NCBI RefSeq assembly: GCF_903944925.1 | Contig: NZ_CAJATU010000042.1 | Span: forward strand, 461,496 to 525,495 | DNA length: 64,000 bases | Direction: 5' to 3' | Source of the DNA: an uncultured Rhodopila sp. | Lineage (GTDB): Bacteria; Pseudomonadota; Alphaproteobacteria; Acetobacterales; Acetobacteraceae | Part shown: piece by piece, positions 47,615-58,400 of the stretch | How the letters are laid out: the number at the start of each line of letters is the position of its first letter | Numbering within the stretch: position 1 is the first letter of the stretch | Position numbers and translations under genes: made by a program | Notes under the pieces: model-generated | Seen by the model: only the letters and a program-made list of their open reading frames with translations | Databases searched by the model: none | Told to the model about the DNA's origin: nothing

Positions 47615-48256
47615 ATGATCGCACCCCCCGAACGGCTGCCTGAACGCGACCAGGCGATCGAGGCGATGCTGCCTCACATCGCCTTCGACGGTTGGACCAA
47701 ACGCGCGCTGAAAGCCGGCGTCCGCGATGCCGGCATGCCGGCGGATGAAGCCGATCTGCTGTTCCCCCTCGGCGCCGTCGACATGATCGAGACCTTCTCC
47801 GACCTGGCCGATCGGCGGATGGAAGAGGGGGCGGAGGGGCTGGTGAGGGAGACGAGGCTGCCGGCGCGGGTGCGTGCGGTGATCGCGTTAAGGCTCGAGC
47901 AGAACCGGCCGCACAAGGAAGCCATCCGCCGCGCCCTGGCGGTGCTGGCCCTTCCGCGCAATGCCAAGGCCGCAACGGCGGTCACCGCCCGGACCGTGGA
48001 CGCCATCCTGCACGCGGCCGGCGACCGGTCCGCGGACTTCAGTTGGTACACCAAGCGGGCGATCCTGGCGGGGATCTACACGACCACCCTACTGTATTGG
48101 CTGCGCGATTCGTCGGAAGACGACGCCGCCACGCTGGAGTTCCTCGATCGGCGCCTCGCCGGCCTCGGCCGTGTCCGCCGGATACGCGCCCGCGTAGACA
48201 AATTCCTCGACAAGTTCCCGCGGCCGGGCAAACTACGAATGGGTGACACGGGGTGA
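47615..48256 (+). CDS. COQ9-family ubiquinone biosynthesis protein
   Basis: 213 residues. [40 protein letters not shown] and [20 protein letters not shown] followed by LLYWLRDSS are the hallmarks of COQ9, a TetR-fold lipid-binding protein that assists the hydroxylase COQ7 in ubiquinone synthesis. It is found in mitochondria and Alphaproteobacteria, which supports the proposed lineage. It is in one operon with def and probably lepA. Confidence 0.92.
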   Translation: MIAPPERLPERDQAIEAMLPHIAFDGWTKRALKAGVRDAGMPADEADLLFPLGAVDMIETFSDLADRRMEEGAEGLVRETRLPARVRAVIALRLEQNRPHKEAIRRALAVLALPRNAKAATAVTARTVDAILHAAGDRSADFSWYTKRAILAGIYTTTLLYWLRDSSEDDAATLEFLDRRLAGLGRVRRIRARVDKFLDKFPRPGKLRMGDTG

Positions 48257-48320
48257 CGGACTCTCTATCTCTGCGGCAACTCCGGCCGTCGTCCCCGCCG
48301 CCGGGCAACAGCGCAGGCCC

Positions 48321-50126
48321 ATGACCGACACCCCCATCGAGCGAATCCGCAACTTCTCCATCATCGCCCATATCGACCACGGGAAATCCACCCTGGCCGA
48401 TCGGCTGATCCAGCACACCGGCGGGCTGACCGCGCGGGAAATGACCAGCCAGGTGCTGGACAGCATGGAGCTCGAGAAGGAACGCGGCATCACCATCAAG
48501 GCGCAGACCGTCCGGCTGAGCTACACCGCCAAGGACGGGATTACCTATGAGCTGAACCTGATGGACACGCCCGGCCACGTCGACTTCGCGTACGAGGTCA
48601 GCCGCAGCCTGGCGGCGTGCGAGGGCAGCCTGCTGGTCGTGGACGCCTCCCAGGGCGTCGAGGCACAGACATTGGCGAATGTCTACCAGGCGATCGAGGC
48701 CAACCATGAGATCGTGCCGATCCTGAACAAGATCGATCTGCCGGCGGCGGAGACGGAGCGGGTCAAGCAGCAGATCGAGGACGTCATCGGCCTGGATACC
48801 TCCGACGCGGTGGAGATCAGCGCCAAGACCGGGCTGAACATCGAGGGTGTGCTGGAGGCCCTGGTGACCCGCCTGCCGGCGCCGAAGGGTGATGGCAATG
48901 CGCCGCTGAAGGCGCTGCTGGTGGATAGCTGGTATGACCAGTACCTCGGCGTGGTGATCCTTGTGCGGATCAAGGACGGGCGGCTGAAGCGCGGCCAGCG
49001 CATCCGCATGATGTCCTCCGGCGCGGTCCATTCGGTCGAGCAGGTCGGCGTATTCACCCCCAAGATGGTGCCGATGGACGACCTCGGGCCGGGGGAAATC
49101 GGGTTTATCACCGCGGCGATCAAGACGGTGGCGGACTGCAATGTCGGCGATACGATCACCGACGACCGGGTGCCGGCGACGGAGGCCCTGCCCGGGTTCA
49201 AGCCCTCGATCCCGGTGGTGTGGTGCGGGCTGTACCCGATCGACGCGGATGATTTCGAGAAGCTGCGCGACAGCCTGGGCAAGCTGCGGCTGAACGACGC
49301 CAGCTTCCATTATGAGCCGGAGACCTCGGCCGCGCTGGGCTTCGGCTTCCGCTGCGGGTTCCTCGGGCTGCTGCACCTGGAGATCATCCAGGAGCGGCTG
49401 ACCCGTGAGTTCGACCTGGACCTGATCGCGACGGCGCCATCCGTGGTCTACCATATCTTCAAGACCAACGGGGAGATGCAGGAGCTGCACAACCCGGTGG
49501 ACATGCCGGATGGCTCGGTGGTGGACCATGTCGAGGAGCCGTGGATCAAGGCGACGATCATGGTGCCGGACGAGTATCTCGGCAGCGTGCTGGGGCTGTG
49601 CACGGAGCGGCGCGGCCAGCAGGTGGACCTGACGTATGTGGGTAACCGGGCGATGGCGGTCTACCGCATCCCGCTGAATGAGGTCGTGTTCGATTTCTAT
49701 GACCGCCTGAAGTCGGTGTCGCGCGGGTACGCGAGCTTCGATTATGCGATGGACGGGTATGCCGAGAGCGACCTGGTGCGGATTTCCATCCTGGTGAACG
49801 GCGACCTGGTGGACGCGCTGTCGTTCATCGCGCATCGGGCGGCGGCGGAGAACCGCGGGCGGCAGATTTGCGCGCGGCTGAAGGATTTGATCCCGAAGCA
49901 GTTGTTCAAGATCGCGATCCAGGCGGCGATCGGGAGCAGGGTGGTGGCGCGGGAGACGATCAGTGCGCTGTCGAAGGACGTGACGGCGAAGTGCTATGGG
50001 GGCGATATTTCGCGGAAGCGGAAGCTGCTGGAGAAGCAGAAGGAAGGCAAGAAGCGGATGCGGCAGTTCGGCAAGGTGGAGATCCCGCAGTCTGCGTTCC
50101 TGGCGGCGTTGAAGATGGATGCGTGA
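48321..50126 (+). CDS. lepA: Elongation factor 4 (LepA)
   Basis: 601 residues, ribosome-associated GTPase. From ATG 48321 (GCAGG upstream) it opens [19 protein letters not shown] (P-loop), then DTPGHVDF (G3) and NKIDLP (G4), domains II and III, and the C-terminal LepA domain ([20 protein letters not shown]). Length and order are normal. Its tga stop shares an A with the ATG of a small antitoxin-like gene (tgatg). Confidence 0.97.
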   Translation: MTDTPIERIRNFSIIAHIDHGKSTLADRLIQHTGGLTAREMTSQVLDSMELEKERGITIKAQTVRLSYTAKDGITYELNLMDTPGHVDFAYEVSRSLAACEGSLLVVDASQGVEAQTLANVYQAIEANHEIVPILNKIDLPAAETERVKQQIEDVIGLDTSDAVEISAKTGLNIEGVLEALVTRLPAPKGDGNAPLKALLVDSWYDQYLGVVILVRIKDGRLKRGQRIRMMSSGAVHSVEQVGVFTPKMVPMDDLGPGEIGFITAAIKTVADCNVGDTITDDRVPATEALPGFKPSIPVVWCGLYPIDADDFEKLRDSLGKLRLNDASFHYEPETSAALGFGFRCGFLGLLHLEIIQERLTREFDLDLIATAPSVVYHIFKTNGEMQELHNPVDMPDGSVVDHVEEPWIKATIMVPDEYLGSVLGLCTERRGQQVDLTYVGNRAMAVYRIPLNEVVFDFYDRLKSVSRGYASFDYAMDGYAESDLVRISILVNGDLVDALSFIAHRAAAENRGRQICARLKDLIPKQLFKIAIQAAIGSRVVARETISALSKDVTAKCYGGDISRKRKLLEKQKEGKKRMRQFGKVEIPQSAFLAALKMDA

Positions 50127-50365
50127 TGGTTAGATCCGCCCCTGGCAGGCATATAGACCGCCTGCATAGCCGGAATCCCGCAGACGCGGCGTGGCGGGCG
50201 CAACAGGCGCGGGTGGATGCCGACATCGAGGGCCTGCACCGTGACGCCGGAATCGATCGATTTGCCGCCGACATGGAAACGGCTGGCCTTGGCCCGGGCC
50301 AGCGGATTGCCAAGCTTAAAGCATATGTTCGAATGCGTCAGACTCCCAAATCGGGAGGGTCGTGA
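50126..50365 (+). CDS. Fic antitoxin, VbhA-like
   Basis: 79 residues from ATG 50126, overlapping the lepA stop. The segment AAWRAQQARVDADIEGLHRD fits the inhibitory helix of class I Fic antitoxins, whose motif is [S/T]-x3-E-[G/N]. Here E35-G36 are present but the Ser/Thr position is Asp31. The Glu normally points into the ATP site of the Fic enzyme. Its stop overlaps the Fic start (gtga), the standard order for such modules. The assignment rests on motif plus context. Confidence 0.7.
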   Translation: MVRSAPGRHIDRLHSRNPADAAWRAQQARVDADIEGLHRDAGIDRFAADMETAGLGPGQRIAKLKAYVRMRQTPKSGGS

Positions 50366-50979
50366 GCTATCTTCGGCCTGCGCATGAACGCGAAACCTAT
50401 CGTCGAATTTTCTATGAGGAAAGCGACGTCTACATCAACAAGCTCGGCATTCGAGACCAGAAGATTCTTGAGGCAACCGAACGCCGCTTGACCGAAGACC
50501 GTGCCGCCGAAGGATTTCCCGCCCGCGCCCATCATAGAACCTACGCGGGATTCAAGGCAATTCATCGCCATCTGTTTCAAGACCTTTACGAGTGGGCAGC
50601 GCGGGAAAGGAACTATACGACAGGCAGAAGCTCGGTGCCATTTGCAGTCCCGGAGTATATCAGGCGTTGGATGGAAGACCTGTTCAGGCAGCTTTCGCGT
50701 GATGACTACCTGATCGGGCGGAGCAAGCAAGATTTCGCCACTGAGGCAGCACGATACGCCAATGAGATAAACGCGTGTCATCCCTTCATCGACGGCAACG
50801 GGCGAACGCAACGCTTCTGGCTTCGTATGCTGGCGGATCATGCAGGGTTCGATCTCGAACTTGGTTCCCGCGACAGGAAGCTGTGGAAGGAGGCGTCGCG
50901 CGTTGGCTTCATCAAACAGGGTCATCGGACGATGGCGCGGTTGATCCAAAGCAGACTCAGACCTCACAATTCGGGCTAG
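50362..50979 (+). CDS. Fic-domain AMP-transferase toxin
   Basis: 205 residues. The active-site loop HPFIDGNGRTQR (140-151) has His, Asp, both Gly, Asn and the two Arg required for AMP transfer. The flap region is YAGFKAIHRHLFQDLYEWAA. Length and order match class I Fic toxins (VbhT/FicT type), which add AMP to DNA gyrase or topoisomerase IV. No membrane or secretion domain is attached. The start is GTG, overlapping the antitoxin. The module is translationally joined to lepA, which is unusual for such mobile genes. Confidence 0.88.
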   Translation: MSYLRPAHERETYRRIFYEESDVYINKLGIRDQKILEATERRLTEDRAAEGFPARAHHRTYAGFKAIHRHLFQDLYEWAARERNYTTGRSSVPFAVPEYIRRWMEDLFRQLSRDDYLIGRSKQDFATEAARYANEINACHPFIDGNGRTQRFWLRMLADHAGFDLELGSRDRKLWKEASRVGFIKQGHRTMARLIQSRLRPHNSG

Positions 50980-51071
50980 CACCCTCCCCGCAACGAGGCG
51001 TTCGCAAACGCGGCGCATGATCTGCACAAGTTGGCCGTCGCGACGGCGCGCTCGCGAAATCCGGCTTCGAC

Positions 51072-51101
51072 TTATTTGTGTTCATTTGTGTTTATATGTG
51101 T
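51072..51101. repeat. Three tandem 10-bp units
   Basis: Three units of TTATTTGTGT type (ttatttgtgt, tcatttgtgt, ttatatgtgt) follow each other exactly 10 bases apart, in an A/T-rich island about 100 bases after the Fic gene. One helical turn of spacing puts them on the same DNA face. Confidence 0.6.
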
Positions 51102-51261
51102 TTCCATTGCTTTGTAGCAACTGCCCGCCCCCCGGATGGAAAGCGATGTGCTCCGGCGGCCGCCCTACAAGGCGAGCAACACCGACGTCGCTTAGCCAAG
51201 TTTCAAACGCCCACAAATAAACCAGGGCGTGACCTGTGCGTGCAAACCTGGCTGCCGTTCG

Positions 51262-51639
51262 TCAGAAAAGCTTCCCCTGCCTTTCTGGCACGTTCGGGGG
51301 CGGCGCCCTTCCGATCGACGGCAGCACTTCTCCCGTCATCCACTCACGCAGGGCCTTTGCGGCGGGCTTGGCCGACTGCGCGACAAGAACGTCAAAGCCC
51401 TTCTCGGAGATCGTGAGCACCGATTGCACGCTGCCCTTGGTGAGCACGGTGGCATGCCCCCGGTCCTGCTCCGGCAGCAATTTGGGCACGCTGTCCGTGC
51501 GGAGCCCGAGGATACGGCACACCTCGCTGGCGACGATCCATTTGCGTCCGCCCTTGGCAAACACATGGACCGGCGACGGCTTGGCCCCGCTGACCCTGAA
51601 CGTGACGCTGGTGGTAGCCTGGATTTCAGTGGAAGGCAT
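51262..51639 (-). CDS. BRO-N (phage antirepressor-type) domain protein
   Basis: 125 residues from ATG 51639. FRVSGAKPSPVHVFAKGGRK, WIVASEVCRILGLRTDSV and VLTISEKGFDVLVAQSAKPA with ALREWMTGEVLPSI are the BRO-N domain found in phage antirepressors and plasmid or viral genes. No second domain follows. No integrase or phage structural genes are near, so it is an orphan, probably left from a mobile element. It stands between the Fic module and a tannase-like gene. Confidence 0.75.
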   Translation of the reverse strand: MPSTEIQATTSVTFRVSGAKPSPVHVFAKGGRKWIVASEVCRILGLRTDSVPKLLPEQDRGHATVLTKGSVQSVLTISEKGFDVLVAQSAKPAAKALREWMTGEVLPSIGRAPPPNVPERQGKLF

Positions 51640-52029
51640 ATTCCCGTTGACCCCCGCGGCGGAACAAGACGACCACAATGGCCTCACCGGAGGTGCGAGG
51701 TCCAGGGCGCGACAGGTGATACCCGGCTGCCGACATCGGCCGCGCTGACAAGGACGCCGAGCGACTGACGTGGTGGACAAGCACCTCCCCGCGCCTTCGC
51801 GTTGGTGATACCCGATTCATTCCGCGGCGGAACCGCCGCGATCCGATCCTCAGCCGGCGGTTCTCGGCCGTTTTCACCGGGTCAACTCCGGCCGGACGCA
51901 CGCTCACTGAGCTTGGGGGCAACCGGTGTAGCGGTCGCCACCTTTTTGGCAGCAGCGGAGGCGATCGTGGCCGGGGGCTCCGCAGGGGCGACTCCCAGAC
52001 AGCCGGGCTTGCGGCCGGCCGTGACCAGT
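51640..52029. other. Gene-free stretch between BRO-N gene and tannase-like gene
   Basis: 390 bases with no supported gene. A minus-strand run rich in Ala, Lys and Pro (about 51885-52020) looks like the tail of a low-complexity protein but has no start of its own. Confidence 0.4.
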
Positions 52030-53682
52030 CTAGTGGCAGGACCAGTTGGCGGCGTCGGACGAATCACCGTTACCGTTCCAGGTGGCCAGAGCGGGATAGG
52101 GACAGAGCGGCCGGGTAAAGAGGGCCGGCTGTTTCGGATCATCACTCGTATACTTGGTTGCGATGATCCGGTCGGGCGCCCGGCCCTGCTCGACCCAGGC
52201 TTCAAGCGCCTTGATCACGTCATGATCCGAGTCAGCCAACGGTGCGCCCTGGCCGAAATTGTTCGCGCCGGGACCGCCCGAGCAGTGCTGCATCCCCGGC
52301 ACCAGGAACAGCCGGTAGAATTTGCCGACCGTGTTGGCCGGGTCTCGCTGGTCGTGAACGCCGAAGAACGATAGCAGGCTGCGCCGGTATTCAATCGAAT
52401 CGCCCGGCGGAATCGCCGCGTCCGTTGTGCCATGATACTGAATTATTTTTCCGTTGTGACCGCTGAAGGGCCGCAAATCCGGATTGACCGAGCTCAGGAC
52501 GTCCTCCAAGGCCTGACCGTCAACGGGCTTCGAATACGCAATCGCAAGATCCTCGTCGAAGTTGAGGGTTTTCAGGTCCCAGTTGGGATCATCGAACACC
52601 ATGTATTTGAAGAAGTTGCTCCCGAAACCATATTGCAAGGACTGCGTCAAGGTAGATACGTCCGGGCCAGGACCGGTGATCCAGGCGGACCATCCGCCGG
52701 CATAAGCCTCGGCCCCTGGAAGGAAGCCCGGATTGACCGACTGGCCCTCCGAATTGTGCGGACCGGCATAAATGCGCTTGACCGCGGCAAGCTGCGGCGG
52801 CGTCAGACAATCAGTGTTTTCGCCCGCCGTGCACAGCAGTTCATTGGGATTGAAGTGACATTGACGCGGCTTGCCGATAACGCCGTCCGCGACCCCATCC
52901 TCGGCATCACAGGCGGCGAGGGCCGCGTTGGTGATTGTCGTCAGCTTGCCAAGTGGGATGTAAGAGCCGGTCGACACGAGAAGCGCCTGCATGTCCCAGA
53001 CATGTTGCGCCAGAAGCGGAATCCAGTTGTTCGCCGGATCGCCTACCACAATGCCGTCAAAATCTTCGGGATAGCGCTGGCTCTCCATTAACGCCTCGCG
53101 ACCACCGTCGGAGCAGCCCGCGAAGTAAGAATACTGCGGTGCGTTGCCGGCGTAGGCCTTGATCACGGTTTTCGCCTTGTCGGTGGTCTCCTTTAGCGAG
53201 CGATAGCCGAAATCGATGATCTTCTGCGGATGTCCCAAGGCCCAACTGGCGTCGGTGTTGACGGGGTCCACGTGCCCGTCATTGGTGCCCGCGACGGCAT
53301 AGCCGCGAAGAATGCCATTTCCGAGCGCACTATAGGGCACATTCCCTGCAAAGCCGCCATTGCCGACCTGAAGATACTTGCCGTTCCAATCGGTCGGCAG
53401 CCAGACCTCGATCTCGATCTCCGAGTCGCTCGTCGGCCGAGAGGTGATCTGCACCCGGCAGAACGCCGGGAGACCGGTAATCGGTGTTGGCGACGTCGTC
53501 GCCCCCGGCAGGGTTGGCGGCGTAAAGCTTCCCGCAGGGATTGAGGTCGCGGCATCCACCGTCGCATGATCGAGGGTCAGGCTAGTGGCAAGGCTCTCGC
53601 ATCCGGCCGCCCGGGCCGTATGATTGGCAACAAAACAAAGAAGCATCGCCGACGAGGCCAATGCCGCAGCACGAATCGACAT
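52030..53682 (-). CDS. Tannase/feruloyl esterase family protein, exported
   Basis: 550 residues. A signal peptide (SIRAAALASSAMLLCFVANH, end ARAA) leads into the tannase/feruloyl esterase domain: IEVWLPTDWNGKYLQVGNGG, GYRSLKETTDKAK, and the nucleophile elbow GCSDGGREAL. Later come the Asp/His region with YHGTTDAAIPPGDSIEY and VPGMQHCSGGPG, and several Cys that may pair. It hydrolyses plant phenolic esters (gallate, ferulate) outside the cytoplasm. ATG 53682 has GGGAGG upstream. It suggests a life with access to plant material. Confidence 0.9.
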   Translation of the reverse strand: MSIRAAALASSAMLLCFVANHTARAAGCESLATSLTLDHATVDAATSIPAGSFTPPTLPGATTSPTPITGLPAFCRVQITSRPTSDSEIEIEVWLPTDWNGKYLQVGNGGFAGNVPYSALGNGILRGYAVAGTNDGHVDPVNTDASWALGHPQKIIDFGYRSLKETTDKAKTVIKAYAGNAPQYSYFAGCSDGGREALMESQRYPEDFDGIVVGDPANNWIPLLAQHVWDMQALLVSTGSYIPLGKLTTITNAALAACDAEDGVADGVIGKPRQCHFNPNELLCTAGENTDCLTPPQLAAVKRIYAGPHNSEGQSVNPGFLPGAEAYAGGWSAWITGPGPDVSTLTQSLQYGFGSNFFKYMVFDDPNWDLKTLNFDEDLAIAYSKPVDGQALEDVLSSVNPDLRPFSGHNGKIIQYHGTTDAAIPPGDSIEYRRSLLSFFGVHDQRDPANTVGKFYRLFLVPGMQHCSGGPGANNFGQGAPLADSDHDVIKALEAWVEQGRAPDRIIATKYTSDDPKQPALFTRPLCPYPALATWNGNGDSSDAANWSCH

Positions 53683-54360
53683 TCCGACATCCTCCCTTAT
53701 TGCGCTTCTTTTGAGCGCTGAAGGAGACTGCATGATTCTCGGTCGCCTGGAAATTGCCCGTGCCGAACACAATCCGGTTCACGAGGTAAATCCGATGCCG
53801 CAGCAGCAATAAGCTGCCCAACGGGCGCTCCAACAGCCGCGAGATGGCAGCCTCGCCGGCTTGGCCGGCCAGCGGCACAGGCAGCACGGGGTGTCGCAAG
53901 GCGCTCATCCGGGACCTGTCCGGCTTTGGCCGCCGGGACACCCCGACCCGCTGGGGGGCAAGCGTTTACCTGGAAGTGATCGAACCTGCTGCGTTCGCAG
54001 GCCACGCGAACGCGCCCATGATCCCACGCATCCCGTTCGGCCTCCGGGCGAGCAATCCGCCCGCACCGTCGAACCGCGCCGCGTCAACGGTGTGCCGGTC
54101 TCTCGGACGACCGCGGCAGCCTTGCGCACACGCTCAGGGCGGCCGATGTCGGGTTGCTTATCGCTTCTGCCATCCTGTCGGTTTCGGCGCGGCGGACGCA
54201 GCGATCATGTGGCTCAGATCACATCCTTCAGCTACGGCAGGTCCTAAACATCGCGTGTGGCTATACTAAAGACTCTGCCTTTTCCGCCTGCGGCAGGATC
54301 TTTACCACCCCCACACGGCCGAGCGTAACCGAGCCTCGTAGATCGATAGGAGAGTTGACG
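53683..54360. other. Long gap before the LuxR regulator
   Basis: 678 bases with no intact gene. The centre (about 53955-54150) holds the decayed dehydrogenase piece listed separately. A TATACT hexamer at 54262-54267, about 95 bases before the regulator start, could be a -10 element. Confidence 0.45.
53955..54150 (+). pseudogene. Remnant of Ldh-family malate/lactate dehydrogenase C-terminus
   Basis: One frame gives VYLEVIEPAAFAG; another continues PVRPPGEQSART and RVNGVPVSRTTAAAL. Together they follow the C-terminal pattern of the type 2 malate/lactate dehydrogenase family (YLE-x-I-D-P-x2-F, then PGE, then GIP-[IL]). A frame change separates them and the rest of the gene is absent. Confidence 0.45.
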
Positions 54361-55167
54361 ATGACAGGGGTGTCGAAAATTGCCGACCCGACACGGTTCA
54401 TGGAAATCCTGAAAACCCCGGAGGAAGAGTCCGTGCGAACGACTGAGGCGGACGTGGACGTGTCAGCAATTCAAACCGTCGGTATCCATCCTCTCAATAT
54501 TGGTCTGATCGATTGCCATCGTTTTAGCCAGGAGTGCCTTATCAAGGTATTCTACGGACTTGAACCCCGGCCGACAATAGTTCCTTTCGAGACAGTGCAT
54601 GATTTTCTTTCGGAAGAACCGTCCGAAACTGATCTGATAGTCTACTACTGCCATTCGGCATATCATTCCGAGCAGAGGATCGTGGAAGATGTTGTCACAA
54701 TCAGACGCGGCTTCAGGACTGTCCCTATCATCATCCTATCGGATTCGGAAGACGCCGAGAACCCGGATACTATTCGCAGTGTTTTGAAAAACGGGGCGCA
54801 GGGCTTCATCCCGACAAGAACGAACGGGCTCCCGATCACCTTTGCGGCCATTCGCTTCATCACCTCGGGCGGCGTCTTTGCGCCGTTGGATCTGTTGTTG
54901 ACCAAGCGGCTGGATCGCGCGGCGGAAGCCGGGCAGCAGTGCCGGCTGACCCCGCGTCAGTTGACGGTCTTCAATCAATTGCAGCAAGGCAAGGCAAACA
55001 AGATCATCGCACACGAACTGGGCATGAGCGAAAGTACCGTGAAGGTTCACATTCGCAATATCATGCGCAAGACGGGGGCGACGAATCGCACCCAGGCCGC
55101 CTACAAGGCGCAAAAGCTCTGGGGAACCGCCGAGATCGCAAACCTGTCGAGCGCCGGCGCCTATTAA
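54361..55167 (+). CDS. LuxR-family regulator with phosphorylation-dead receiver
   Basis: 268 residues; AGGAGA before ATG 54361. Residues about 45-160 have the receiver fold (NIGLIDCHRF, VPIIILSD, VLKNGAQGF). However, the phosphorylated Asp position, expected in D91-L-I-V-Y-Y96, is Tyr96, and the conserved Lys after GAQGF is Thr152. The C-terminal helix-turn-helix (about 195-258; LTPRQLTVFNQLQQGKANK, MSESTVKVHIRNIMRK) is a complete LuxR/NarL domain. It should bind DNA but not be controlled by phosphorylation. No sensor kinase is adjacent. Confidence 0.88.
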   Translation: MTGVSKIADPTRFMEILKTPEEESVRTTEADVDVSAIQTVGIHPLNIGLIDCHRFSQECLIKVFYGLEPRPTIVPFETVHDFLSEEPSETDLIVYYCHSAYHSEQRIVEDVVTIRRGFRTVPIIILSDSEDAENPDTIRSVLKNGAQGFIPTRTNGLPITFAAIRFITSGGVFAPLDLLLTKRLDRAAEAGQQCRLTPRQLTVFNQLQQGKANKIIAHELGMSESTVKVHIRNIMRKTGATNRTQAAYKAQKLWGTAEIANLSSAGAY

Positions 55168-55484
55168 TCAGGCGTCTTATCGCTGATAGGCGCACGCAGA
55201 TCGTCCGGCCCCTGAGTGCGCCGGCGGGCTTTGGCGTGTGCGGTAATGGCAGCCGCAAGGCCAGCGTTGCGGTCAGGTCAGGATCGCCCTGTGTCGCCGT
55301 CCCCGGGTCAAGCACCCAGTTCGCGCCGGCGCCCGACAAAATCCCGCCTGGTGCTTCGGGCGTTGCGACGGCTGAGTTATTCATGGTGGCGCTGACCGGC
55401 ACGGCGGCGCTGCCTACGACGTGGCGTGCCCGCTTCCGTAACCCAGCACCTTGTGACCCCGGGGGTAGCCGCATCTCCACCTGT
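55168..55484. other. Gap downstream of both the LuxR regulator and the RND operon
   Basis: 317 bases between two converging genes. In many pumps an outer-membrane channel gene would stand here on the minus strand; no such gene or remnant is readable. No terminator is evident. Confidence 0.5.
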
Positions 55485-58400
55485 CTATTGACCGGGTTGC
55501 GGCCGAACTGCTGCAACCGCGGCACCTTCGCGGCCGGGATCTCGCGGCCCTTGCCGATTGACTGATGCCCGGCCGCGGGCAAAGCCGATCCGCTGCGTTA
55601 TCGTGTAGAATGCCGGCGTGAAGAGCAGGCCGAACCCGGTGACGCCGAGCATGCCCGCAAACACGGCGGTGCCCAGGGATTGGCGCATCTCGGCCCCCGC
55701 TCCGGTCGCAACCACCAGCGGCGCGACCCCGAGGATGAAGGCGAGCGATGTCATCAAAATCGGCCGCAGCCGCCGCCGCGCGGCATTGACCGCTGCCTCG
55801 GCGGGGGTGCTGCCGGCTTCCTGCGCCTGCCGCGCGAACTCGACAATCAGGATCGCATTCTTCGCCGCCAGCCCGACAAGGACCACGAAGCCGATCTGCG
55901 CGAGGATGTCGATGGGCAATCCACGCAACCCCAGCCCGGTGACCGAGGCAAGCAGACACATCGGCACGATCAGCACCACCGAAAGCGGCAGTTTCCAGCT
56001 TTCGTAATTCGCCGCAAGCACCAGGAAGACAAACAGCGCGGCGGCGCCGAACACCAGCATTGTCGGCGTGCCCTTCTGCTCCTGCTGATAGGCGATCTCG
56101 GTCCATTCAAAGCCGATGCCCTGCGGCAGCACCTGCGCCGCGAGCGTCTCCATGTGCTGCAACGCCGTGCCGGTCGCCACGCCCGGCGCCGCCACGCCCT
56201 GCACCTCGGCTGCCGGGTAAAGGTTAAAGCGCGGCACGCGATACGGGACCGTCGTATCCTGCAAGCGCGCAACCGTGCCGATGGGCACCATCTCGCCCGC
56301 CGCGTTGCGCGCCTTGAGGCCCATCAGGTCCTGCTGGTCCCGCCGGAACCGGCTGTCGGCCTGGGCGATCACCTCGTACGTTCTGCCCAAGAAATTGAAA
56401 TCGTTGACGTATTGCGAGCCGAGATAGAGCTGCAGCGTATCGAACACGTCGGTGGGCGTCAGGCCGACCTTCTCAGCCTTCAGGCGATCGATGTCCGCAT
56501 ACACCGACGGCGACCCGGCATTGAGCAGCGTGAACACGCCGGCAAAGCTCGGGTCCCGGTTGGCCGCCGCCACAAGCGCATTCGTGGCGTTGACAAGCGC
56601 TTGGGTGCCAAGTCCGGCGCGATCCTCCAGCATCATCTTGAAGCCGCCGGAATTGCCGATCCCCTGCACCGGCGGCGGCGGGATCGTCAGCACGTAGGCA
56701 CCCTGGATAACCGACAACCGCTTGCGCAAATCGGCCAAAACCGAGTTTGCCGTAACCCCCTTGATGGAATGGTTATACAGCGACGGCAGGCCGGAAAAGA
56801 TCGTCCCTGAATTGGACGCGACCGTGAATGTCGTCGCATCGAGGCCGGCGAATGGCGCCACGTGCTCGATGCCGGGCGTTTTCAGGATGATATCGATCGC
56901 CTGCTTCACCACCTGCTCGGTACGCCCGAGGCTGGCGCCCGGAGGAAGCTGAAGGACGGTGATCAGGTATCCCTGGTCCTGCTCGGGAATGAATCCGGTC
57001 GGCGTACGGGCGAATTGCAGCCCGGCGACCCCGATCAGCGCGACATAGACCGCCACGACGACCGCCAGGCCGCGCACCAGGCGCCTGGTCAGCGAGCCAT
57101 AGGCGTCCGAAAGCTTCTCAAACCCGCGATTAAACAGGCTGAACCCGGCGCGCACAGCCCGGCCGGCCAGTGTCCCTTTGGCGGCATGATCCGGATCGTG
57201 CGCACTGAGCAGCAGCGCGCAGAGAGCCGGGCTGAGGGTCAGCGAGACGAAGCACGAGATCACCGTCGAGGCCGCGATGGTCACCGCGAACTGGCGGAAG
57301 AACTGCCCGGAAATGCCGGACAGGAAGGCCGAGGGGACGAACACGGCGCACAGGGTCAGCGCGATGGAGACCAGCGCGCCGCCGACTTCGTCCATCGTTC
57401 GATGGGCGGCCTCCTTCGGTTTCATGCCCGCGGCAATATTGCGCTCGACGTTCTCCACAACGACGATCGCGTCGTCGACGACAATGCCAACTGCCAATAC
57501 CAGGCCGAACAGCGACAGGTTGTTCAGCGAAATGCCGCACACGAGCAGGATGGTAAAGGTGCCGATAAGCGAAACCGGAATGGCGATCACCGGGATGAGC
57601 GAGGCGCGCCATGTCTGCAGGAACAGGAAGACCACACCGACGACGAGCAGGATGGCAATGAAGATCGTCGTCACCACTTCGCGCACCGATTTCGCCACGA
57701 AGATCGTCGGATCGTAGATGACAATGGAAGCGACGCCGGGCGGGAAGTCCTTTTTCAAGGACTCGACCGTATCGAGGACCTCGTGCTCCACCTTCAGCGC
57801 GTTCGCACCGGGCAGCGCAAAGATCAGCAACGGCTGGCCGTCGCTGCGGTCCATGTAGGCGGCGGACCCGTAGTCGGCCGCGCCGATCTCCACGCGCCCG
57901 ACATCGCGGATGCGGGTCGCGTGGCCTTGCGTGTCAGTCTTGAGGATGATGTCGGCAAACTGGTCCGGCGTGTTCAGGCGGCCCAGCGTCTGCACGTTGA
58001 GCTGATATGCCGCGTTGCCGGTGATTGGCGGCTGGTTCAGAACGCCGGCGGAGACCTGCACGTTCTGCGCACGCAGTGCCGCCAGCACCTCGCTTGCGTT
58101 AAGGTTGTAGGCAGCCACTTTGTCCGGATCGAGCCAGATGCGCATCGCATAGTCGCGGGCCCCGAACAACTGCACGTTGCCCACACCCGGAAGGCGCGCC
58201 AGCGCATCCTTCACATGCAGGGTCGCATAATTTGAAAGATAGAGGTTGTCGCGCGATCCGTCGGGCGAGAACAGATGCACCGCAAGCAGAATGTTCGGGG
58301 TCGCCTTCTGCACCTGCACGCCCAGCCGCTGGACGTCTTCCGGCAGGCGCGGCAGCGCATCCTGCACCCTGTTTTGCGTGAGCATCTGAGCGACATTGAG

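Noticed and set aside
51885..52020. Minus-strand Ala/Lys/Pro-rich run resembling the tail of a DNA-binding protein
   Set aside because: Low complexity, no start codon context and no domain; could be chance in GC-rich DNA.
53844..54269. Long plus-strand frame in the gap before the LuxR gene
   Set aside because: Composition is not protein-like as a whole; only short parts in two frames match a family, so it was listed as a remnant instead of a gene.
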